From JBEGQX01 sp041180805 (lineage in GTDB: Bacteria; Planctomycetota; Planctomycetia; Gemmatales; Gemmataceae), in assembly GCA_041180805.1 (NCBI GenBank), contig JBEGQX010000336.1:1-16790 (forward strand): DNA of 16,790 nucleotides. The letters are read 5' to 3'. The position numbers were made by a program, and so were the translations under genes. The notes below the pieces were generated by a model, which saw only the letters and a list, made by a program, of their open reading frames with translations, was not told where the DNA came from and did not search any database. Position 1 is the first letter of the stretch, and each line of letters begins with the position of its first letter. Shown one piece after another: positions 6,799 through 13,676 of this stretch.

Positions 6799-9700
6799 AT
6801 GTCTATCCAAGTAGCCCTGCATCATAGAACCGAGTACCAGTATGACCGCCCCATTACGCTTCTGCCCCAGGTGCTGCGCCTTAGGCCTGCCCCTCATTGT
6901 CGCACGCCAATACTAGGCTACTCGCTCAGGGTGATTCCCAAGGATCATTTCATCAACTGGCAGCAGGATCACTACAGCAATTACCTCGCCCGCATGGTTT
7001 TCCCAAAACCAACACGAGAGTTTGTCGTGGAGGTTGATTTGCTGGTGGACATGGTTCACATCAACCCCTTTGATTTTTTCGTGGAGGAAAAATCAAGCCA
7101 GTATCCCTTCCGTTATGAACAAAGCCTCCTGGCTGGTTTGAAACCATTCCTGGAAATCACGGATTCCGGGCCAAAGCTTCTTTCCTATGTGAAGGGGGTC
7201 AGGAAGCTTCGCGTTGGCATGATTGATTATCTTGTCGAGATCAACCAGCGCCTGCAAAAAGATATTCGTTACATCACCCGCATGGAACCGGGCATACAGA
7301 CTTGCGAGGAAACACTTCAGAAGCGAAGCGGCAGTTGCAGGGATAGCGCGTGGTTACTCGTTCAAATTCTAAGGCAACTAGGGTTGGCGGCCCGTTTTGT
7401 CTCCGGATACCTGATTCAACTGGCACCGGATGTTCCACCCCTGGAGGGCCCAAGAGGTCCATCAGAAGATTTCACCGACCTGCACGCCTGGGCGGAAGTT
7501 TTCATTCCCGGTGCGGGATGGGTGGGGTTGGATCCCACATCCGGCTTGCTTGCCGCGGAAGGTCACATTCCACTTGCATGCACCGCAGACCCCATGCAGG
7601 CCGCACCCATCACAGGGTCTTTTCAATTCTCGCAGGAGGATGAGAACGACGAACTCGAAACGGAATTCCGCTTTGATATGACCGTTCGCAGGATGGTTGA
7701 AAAACCCAGGGTCACAAAGCCATACACCGATCCACAATGGCACGAGATTAACCAGCTTGGCATGATCGTGGATCGCGATCTTCAGGAAAATGATGTTCGC
7801 CTGACCATGGGAGGCGAGCCAACCTTCGTGGGAATGGATGATCCGGATGCCCCGGAGTGGAACTCTTCCGCACTGGGCCCGGTAAAAAAGATTCGCGGTG
7901 ATGAATTGCTTCGCAGGCTTGGCGACAAGTTTGCGAATGGACCCCTGCTGCATTTTGGACAGGGCAAGTGGTACCCTGGTGAGTCGCTGCCCCGATGGGC
8001 CTTTGGGTGTTACTGGCGCAAAGATGGCCAACCCATATGGCACAATCCCAGGCTGATTGGCAGTGAGGATGCCAACCATGGTTTTGTAGATTCCGACGCC
8101 AGGCATTTTATAGAGAGATTCGCATCTCATCTTGGGGTGAATCCGGATCATGCTTCAGCGGGTTACGAGGATACCTGGTATTACCTCTGGCGGGAAAATC
8201 GTTTGCCGGTGAATGTAAATCCACTGAATAACAAGCTGGATGATGCCGAGGAAAGGGCGAGGCTGGCGCGGGTTTTTGAAAAGGGTCTTTCTTCAGTGGT
8301 TGGTTTTGCCCTTCCCATAAGCAAGGTTCATGGCGTGAATGGCCCTGTGTGGGTTAGCGGGCCATGGTCGCTTCGCACCAAGAACCTTTTTTTGGTTCCC
8401 GGGGATTCCCCCATGGGCTTCAGGTTGCCACTGGATTCATTGCCCTGGGAAAGTGCCGACACCAGGCAAACCATCCACGAGATGGATCCATGGTCCTTCA
8501 GGGGTTCCTTGCCCATCAGCCAGCCAGCCAGGCTGGTTATGCAAAATGGTGTTTCGCACCCTGTTCCAAGCACTCATTCTGAAACTTCCAGCGTGGTTCG
8601 CACGGCTATTTGTGTTGAACCAAGGTCAGGCAGGCTTTACGTCTTCATGCCACCCGTGGCTTCGGTGACGGATTACCTGGAACTAGTTTCCGCTGTTGAG
8701 GCCACTGCGGCTGAATTACAGATGCCTGTCCAGATGGAGGGCTATCCACCACCTTACGACCCAAGACTGAATGTCCTGAAGGTTACCCCTGACCCCGGCG
8801 TGATCGAGGTGAATATTCACCCTGCCAGCAACTGGCCTGAATTGGCGCACAACATCACCACACTTTATGATGAGGCCCATCATTCCAGGCTGTGTGCTGA
8901 AAAGTTCATGATGGATGGCAGGCATTCAGGCACCGGGGGTGGCAATCATATGATTTTGGGTGGATCAACACCCTCGGATAGTCCCATTCTGCGTCGTCCC
9001 GACCTGTTGCGAAGCCTTATCGCCTACTGGCACAACCATCCATCGCTTTCGTATCTGTTTTCAGGTTTGTTCATAGGGCCGACAAGCCAGGCCCCTAGAA
9101 TTGACGAGGCCCGCAACGACAGCCTTTATGAAATGGAACTAGCCTTCAGCCAGATTCCAGACCATGGGGGCACCGCACCCTGGCTGGTGGACAGGGTCTT
9201 CAGAAATCTTCTGATAGACTCCTCTGGTAACACCCATCGCTCGGAATGGTGCATCGACAAGCTGTTCTCGCCGGATTCCAGCACCGGCCGGCTGGGTCTA
9301 CTGGAGTTTCGCGCATTTGAAATGCCACCCCATGCCCGCATGAGCCTGGTGCAGCATTTGCTGGTGCGGGCACTAGTCTCCAAGTTTTGGAAGACCCCCT
9401 ACAAACATAGCCTGGTGCGCTGGGGCACCGAGTTGCACGACAGGTTTTTGTTACCTCATTTCATCCAACAGGATATGAATGATGTGCTTGAGGAACTGGC
9501 CTCGGCAGGTTATTGCCTGAAACCCGAGTGGCTGGCGCCACATTTTGAATTTCGATTTCCATTCATTGGCCAAATTGCACATCAGGGTGTGCATATGGAG
9601 TTGCGCACTGCCATGGAAGTCTGGCATGTGCTGGGTGAGCAGCCCGGAACCGCTGGAACGGTTCGCTATGTCGATTCATCACTTGAAAGGATTCAGGTAA

Positions 9701-10209
9701 AGGTTCGTGGAATGACCGGGGATCGACACACCCTGATATGCAATGGAAGAAAGGTTCCGCTTCATCCCACTGGCACCAACGGAGAATATGTTGCCGGGGT
9801 TCGTTTCCGTGCCTGGCAGCCACCATCGTGCCTGCAGCCGACCATTGGTGTTCATGCTCCACTGGTTTTTGACATGGTTGACAACTGGATGGAAAGATCG
9901 GTTGGTGGTTGCACCTACCATGTTTCTCATCCCGGGGGCAGGTCGTTTGATAACCTGCCTATAAATGCCATGGAGGCTGAAAGCAGAAGGATCGCGCGAT
10001 TTCTGCCGATGGGTCATACGCCCGGTGATATCACAGTCGCGCCCGGCGAGATACTCCCTGAGTTCCCCCTGACATTGGATTTGCGCCTACCATTGACCGA
10101 GCAACCCCTGGAAAGTGAGATCAAAATAAACTCCCATTTCCGCAAGTTTGGTAAAATTAAGGCAGAAGGCATTCCCATACACAGAGGAAAAAACCCACTT
10201 ACAAAGTGA
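6799..10209 (+). CDS. Transglutaminase-like / DUF2126 amidoligase fusion protein
   Basis: A 1136-residue protein. The N-terminus is a bacterial transglutaminase N-terminal beta domain (YQYDRPITLLPQVLRLRP near 14-31). The core papain-like domain carries an intact triad: C180 in GSCRDSAW, H229 in DLHAWAEVF, D245 in GLDPTSG. From about 320 it is DUF2126 (PF09899), a predicted glutamine-synthetase-fold amidoligase: LTMGGEPTF (335-343, E340), VIEVNIHP (E670, N672), DGRHSGTGGGNH (706-717) and LLEFRAFEMPPHAR (about 834-847). One chain therefore joins a cysteine-peptidase/transglutaminase fold to an ATP-dependent ligase fold. Length is typical of the family. The start is chosen because AGGA lies 7 bases upstream and the beta domain begins at once; an ATG 60 bases earlier overlaps the preceding gene and adds only unlike residues. 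No signal peptide is seen, so it is cytosolic. The stop overlaps the next GTG start. Confidence 0.92.
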   Translation: MSIQVALHHRTEYQYDRPITLLPQVLRLRPAPHCRTPILGYSLRVIPKDHFINWQQDHYSNYLARMVFPKPTREFVVEVDLLVDMVHINPFDFFVEEKSSQYPFRYEQSLLAGLKPFLEITDSGPKLLSYVKGVRKLRVGMIDYLVEINQRLQKDIRYITRMEPGIQTCEETLQKRSGSCRDSAWLLVQILRQLGLAARFVSGYLIQLAPDVPPLEGPRGPSEDFTDLHAWAEVFIPGAGWVGLDPTSGLLAAEGHIPLACTADPMQAAPITGSFQFSQEDENDELETEFRFDMTVRRMVEKPRVTKPYTDPQWHEINQLGMIVDRDLQENDVRLTMGGEPTFVGMDDPDAPEWNSSALGPVKKIRGDELLRRLGDKFANGPLLHFGQGKWYPGESLPRWAFGCYWRKDGQPIWHNPRLIGSEDANHGFVDSDARHFIERFASHLGVNPDHASAGYEDTWYYLWRENRLPVNVNPLNNKLDDAEERARLARVFEKGLSSVVGFALPISKVHGVNGPVWVSGPWSLRTKNLFLVPGDSPMGFRLPLDSLPWESADTRQTIHEMDPWSFRGSLPISQPARLVMQNGVSHPVPSTHSETSSVVRTAICVEPRSGRLYVFMPPVASVTDYLELVSAVEATAAELQMPVQMEGYPPPYDPRLNVLKVTPDPGVIEVNIHPASNWPELAHNITTLYDEAHHSRLCAEKFMMDGRHSGTGGGNHMILGGSTPSDSPILRRPDLLRSLIAYWHNHPSLSYLFSGLFIGPTSQAPRIDEARNDSLYEMELAFSQIPDHGGTAPWLVDRVFRNLLIDSSGNTHRSEWCIDKLFSPDSSTGRLGLLEFRAFEMPPHARMSLVQHLLVRALVSKFWKTPYKHSLVRWGTELHDRFLLPHFIQQDMNDVLEELASAGYCLKPEWLAPHFEFRFPFIGQIAHQGVHMELRTAMEVWHVLGEQPGTAGTVRYVDSSLERIQVKVRGMTGDRHTLICNGRKVPLHPTGTNGEYVAGVRFRAWQPPSCLQPTIGVHAPLVFDMVDNWMERSVGGCTYHVSHPGGRSFDNLPINAMEAESRRIARFLPMGHTPGDITVAPGEILPEFPLTLDLRLPLTEQPLESEIKINSHFRKFGKIKAEGIPIHRGKNPLTK

Positions 10210-12770
10210 TACTTCCCAACGATATGAACCAAATCTCTCCAATCACAGGCAAATCCTTCATGGGTTATGGCCCGCTCGGCCACAACCATGATGAGATGCT
10301 ATTTGCCGATGGTCAGATTCGTCCGCACTGGCGCGACTTTACCCATGGACTCGATGAGCTTGGCCCCGAGGAATTCCAAAATCGGTGGATGGAATCCAGG
10401 CAGATCATCCGGGAAAATGGAATAACCTATAACGTGTACGGTGATCCCAGGGGTCTTGACCGACCCTGGCAGTTGGATCCCATTCCCTTTATTATCTCAC
10501 CGGAAGAATATGAATACCTTGGCAAGGGACTCACACAACGCGCCTGCCTGCTTGAAGCCATACTTGCCGATATCTATGGGCCGCAGCTTTTGCTGAAAAA
10601 TGGATGGCTTCCACCGGAGATCGTATTTGCCAACCCAGGTTTTCTCAGGCCATGCCATGGAATTTCGCTTTCAGGCAGGCGGCATCTTCACCTGACCGCG
10701 TTTGATGTGGGCAGGGGCGCGGATGGAAATTTATGGATCCTGGGTGACCGCACACAAGCCCCATCCGGCGCGGGATATGCGCTTGAAAACCGCATCGTGC
10801 TTTCCCGCATGCTGCCGGAATTATTCCGCCAATGCAAGGTGGAACGGCTGGCCATGTTCTTCCGCAACCTGCGCGACACGGTTCGCGCGCTTGCACCAAA
10901 CAACCGGGACAACCCGCGCACCGTTCTGCTGAGCCCGGGTCCTTACAACGAAACCTACTTTGAACACGCCTACCTGGCTCGTTATCTGGGATTCACCCTG
11001 GCAGAGGGTGGTGATCTTACAGTCAGGGATCAGCACCTTTACCTCAAGTTGCTGGATGGTTTGGTACCGGTGGATGTTGTATGGCGCAGGTTAGATGATG
11101 ATTTTTGCGATCCTTTAGAGCTGCGGCCGGATTCGTTCCTTGGTATTCCAGGACTTGTTCAGGCCGTGCGTGCTGGAAATGTGGTGGTGGCAAACCCTCT
11201 TGGAAGTGGCTGGGCTGAATCCCCCGCGTTGATTCCCTATCTGCCAGGTCTTTGCCAGCACCTTCTGGGTGAACCTCTTCGCATTCCATCGGTTGCATCT
11301 TACTGGTGTGGTGATGCTCCCTCACTCCAGCATGTGCTGGCGAAATTTGACACCATGGTAATCAAGGGAGCTTTCCCCACCATGCGCCTCGAGCCGGTGT
11401 TCCCGGCGCGGTTATCCTCGGTGGACCGGCAAAAATTGATGGATAGGGTAATGGCGAATCCCCACCGCTTCGTGGGCCAGGAAATCCTCAACCTTTCCAC
11501 AACGCCGACTATGACGGAAAAGGGACTGGAGCCCCGCCATGTTTTGTGCAGGATGTATCTTGGTGCGCACGGAACATCCTTTGAAATGATGCCAGGCGGA
11601 CTTACAAGAATCACACCCTCGCCGGAAACCATGGTGGTTTCCTTGCAAAGTGGAGGTGGAAGCAAAGATACCTGGGTACTTAGCAAAGGCCCGGTGAATG
11701 AGTTCACCATGCTGAAGCCAAATGCCCGAGCGATGGAATTAAGCCGTGCCGGAAATGACATTCCTAGCCGAGCCGCTGACAACCTTTTCTGGCTTGGCCG
11801 CTATGTGGAACGCGCCGAAGGCATGGTGCGCCTTTTGAGGGGTGTTTTGGTAAGGTTGACGGAAAAATCCGGGCTTGCAGATGTGCCCGAATTGCCAACC
11901 CTGCTCAGGGCCATCACACACCTTACCCAGACATTTCCCGGTTTTCTGGGCGAGGGAAGTGAAAGCCGATTGATAAACCCGACTGCAGAATTGATGGAAC
12001 TGGTCTTTCAACCGGATTATGTGAATGGGTTTGCGTTTCTCATTCGATCGATCCAGCGCACGGCAAGTTCGGTGCGTGATCGTATTTCCATGGATATGTG
12101 GCGAATTCTCAGCCATCTGCCGCCTGAGAAGCCGGCAAATACCAAGGGAAGAACCTCGCTTAGTGAACTGCTGGATATGCTGAATCACCGGGTGATAACG
12201 CTGGCGGGTTTTGGCGGTATCACCATGGAAAGTATGACCCGTGGTCATGGCTGGCGCTTTTTGGACATGGGCCGAAAGATCGAAGGCGCTTTCCATATGG
12301 TCAAGCTTGTTAAATCCACCTTGGCTCAGTCGGTTGCCGGGGAGGTGCCTCTGTTGGAAAGTCTTCTGGAAATAGCGGATTGCTCCATGACTTATCGCAG
12401 AAGATACCTCGGTGGAGTGCAGATGGCGCCTGTGTTGGACTTGCTGCTGGTGGATGAAAACAATCCAAGGTCACTGGGTTTTCAGCTACTGGCGCTGCAT
12501 GATGCCATCAAGAGATTACCTGTGGATCCCAATGCAAGTGGTCGCTCGCCGGAACACAGTCTGGTTCTTGCCATGCTGGCCCAGGTTCAATTGGCGGATG
12601 TGGAAAACCTGGCTTATGTCGATGCTGGTGGTCAGCGACCCTGCCTTAAGGAGTTCCTGGATCAGATTGAGAAGGATATTCCATCTCTTTCCGAGGCGAT
12701 ATCCCACCATTATCTGAGTCATCTTCAAACCTCCAGGCAGCTTGCCGGGGTTCCTGGGGGCACAGCATGA
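10206..12770 (+). CDS. Circularly permuted ATP-grasp / alpha-E fusion protein
   Basis: An 854-residue protein. Residues about 1-495 are a circularly permuted ATP-grasp domain paralogous to the first gene of the operon (NVYGDPRG near 76, LLSPGPYNETYFEH at 241-254, RRLDDDF at 294-300, GGGSKDTW at 483-490). Residues about 518-854 are an alpha-E domain (SRAADNLFWLGRYVERAE at 521-538). Where the stand-alone copy has LEDN, this one has LGDR (G180, R182), and the glycine-rich GGYGM after the lysine is replaced (K387 followed by GAFPTMRLEP). Catalysis may therefore differ or be lost, although this pattern looks typical of the fused subfamily. The GTG start gives a 4-base GTGA overlap with the preceding stop; ATG 10224 is an alternative. 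Neither has a well-placed Shine-Dalgarno site (GAGGA is 17 bases before the GTG), which fits translational coupling. Confidence 0.9.
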   Translation: MILPNDMNQISPITGKSFMGYGPLGHNHDEMLFADGQIRPHWRDFTHGLDELGPEEFQNRWMESRQIIRENGITYNVYGDPRGLDRPWQLDPIPFIISPEEYEYLGKGLTQRACLLEAILADIYGPQLLLKNGWLPPEIVFANPGFLRPCHGISLSGRRHLHLTAFDVGRGADGNLWILGDRTQAPSGAGYALENRIVLSRMLPELFRQCKVERLAMFFRNLRDTVRALAPNNRDNPRTVLLSPGPYNETYFEHAYLARYLGFTLAEGGDLTVRDQHLYLKLLDGLVPVDVVWRRLDDDFCDPLELRPDSFLGIPGLVQAVRAGNVVVANPLGSGWAESPALIPYLPGLCQHLLGEPLRIPSVASYWCGDAPSLQHVLAKFDTMVIKGAFPTMRLEPVFPARLSSVDRQKLMDRVMANPHRFVGQEILNLSTTPTMTEKGLEPRHVLCRMYLGAHGTSFEMMPGGLTRITPSPETMVVSLQSGGGSKDTWVLSKGPVNEFTMLKPNARAMELSRAGNDIPSRAADNLFWLGRYVERAEGMVRLLRGVLVRLTEKSGLADVPELPTLLRAITHLTQTFPGFLGEGSESRLINPTAELMELVFQPDYVNGFAFLIRSIQRTASSVRDRISMDMWRILSHLPPEKPANTKGRTSLSELLDMLNHRVITLAGFGGITMESMTRGHGWRFLDMGRKIEGAFHMVKLVKSTLAQSVAGEVPLLESLLEIADCSMTYRRRYLGGVQMAPVLDLLLVDENNPRSLGFQLLALHDAIKRLPVDPNASGRSPEHSLVLAMLAQVQLADVENLAYVDAGGQRPCLKEFLDQIEKDIPSLSEAISHHYLSHLQTSRQLAGVPGGTA

Positions 12771-13669
12771 TTTATCAGGTGCGTCATATCACCAGTTACC
12801 ATTACTTGGAACCGGTGTCCATGTGCCACAATCTTTTGCATCTCCGGCCTCGGATCTGCAGGGACCAAAGGTGCATTCAAACCAGGGTGCAAGTGGAGCC
12901 GATGCCCAGGCAGGTGCATGAACATCAGGATTATTTTGGCAACCCGGTCTCGGCGTTTTCCATCCAAAACCCCCACAAGGTGATGACAATAGTTGCTGAA
13001 CATCTTGTGGAAAGAAAACAATCCGAGGGGCAGGATGTCCCTGACATGCCCTGGGAACAGGCGCGTGAAATTTTGCGCTCAGACAAGTCACCCCATAACC
13101 TGGAGGCTTACCAGTTCACCTTTCCCTCCCGTTATGTTCCATTGGGGGAAGAGCTTGCGCAATATGCCTGCGAATCTTTTCAGCCGGGCAGGCCGATGAT
13201 CCAGGCGGCACTGGAACTGAACCAGAGAATTTTTCAGGAGTTCAAGTACGATCCACAGGCCACCACCATATCCACTCCCATCCGGGATGTATTGGCCAAT
13301 CGCAAGGGAGTTTGCCAGGATTTCGCTCACCTGATGATCGGATGCCTGAGGTCGGTTGGGCTCGCGGCGCGTTATGTGAGTGGTTACCTGCTTACCACCC
13401 CGCCTCCTGGCAAGGAAAAACTGGTGGGCGCCGATGCCACCCACGCCTGGCTTTCAGCCTATCTACCCGGTCATGGCTGGGTCGATTTTGACCCCACCAA
13501 CAACCTTGTTCCCTCCGACAAGCACATTACGCTTGCCTGGGGTCGTGATTACGATGATATCAGCCCCATCAAGGGTGTTATTCTTGGGGGTGGTTCACAC
13601 TCCATGAAGGTGGAGGTCACCATGACCCCATCAAGCCTGCATTCCGAGGAAACGCCTTCTGTTTCCTGA
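12767..13669 (+). CDS. Transglutaminase-like cysteine peptidase family protein
   Basis: A 300-residue protein with the same layout as the front of the large fusion protein upstream: a bacterial transglutaminase N-terminal domain (MIYQVRHITSYHYLEPV, HNLLHLRPR) and then the papain-like core. The catalytic triad is complete: C183 in RKGVCQDFAHLM, H226 in DATHAWLSAYL, D242 in VDFDPTNN. The C-terminal RDYDDISPIKGVILGGG is typical of the family. It could act as an amide/isopeptide hydrolase or transferase on the product of the ATP-grasp enzymes; this is inferred from operon context. The ATG overlaps the preceding stop as ATGA, with a GGGGG run a few bases upstream. It is the last gene of the operon, ending 7 bases before the convergent ppc stop, and no terminator is visible between them. 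Confidence 0.93.
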   Translation: MIYQVRHITSYHYLEPVSMCHNLLHLRPRICRDQRCIQTRVQVEPMPRQVHEHQDYFGNPVSAFSIQNPHKVMTIVAEHLVERKQSEGQDVPDMPWEQAREILRSDKSPHNLEAYQFTFPSRYVPLGEELAQYACESFQPGRPMIQAALELNQRIFQEFKYDPQATTISTPIRDVLANRKGVCQDFAHLMIGCLRSVGLAARYVSGYLLTTPPPGKEKLVGADATHAWLSAYLPGHGWVDFDPTNNLVPSDKHITLAWGRDYDDISPIKGVILGGGSHSMKVEVTMTPSSLHSEETPSVS

Positions 13670-13676
13670 AAGATTC

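Noticed and set aside
7462..8151. A 229-codon minus-strand frame
   Set aside because: It is opposite the transglutaminase-DUF2126 gene, whose motifs continue unbroken through this stretch; no ribosome site or family resemblance is seen.
11739..12296. A 185-codon minus-strand frame
   Set aside because: It is opposite the alpha-E part of the fusion gene and has no independent support.
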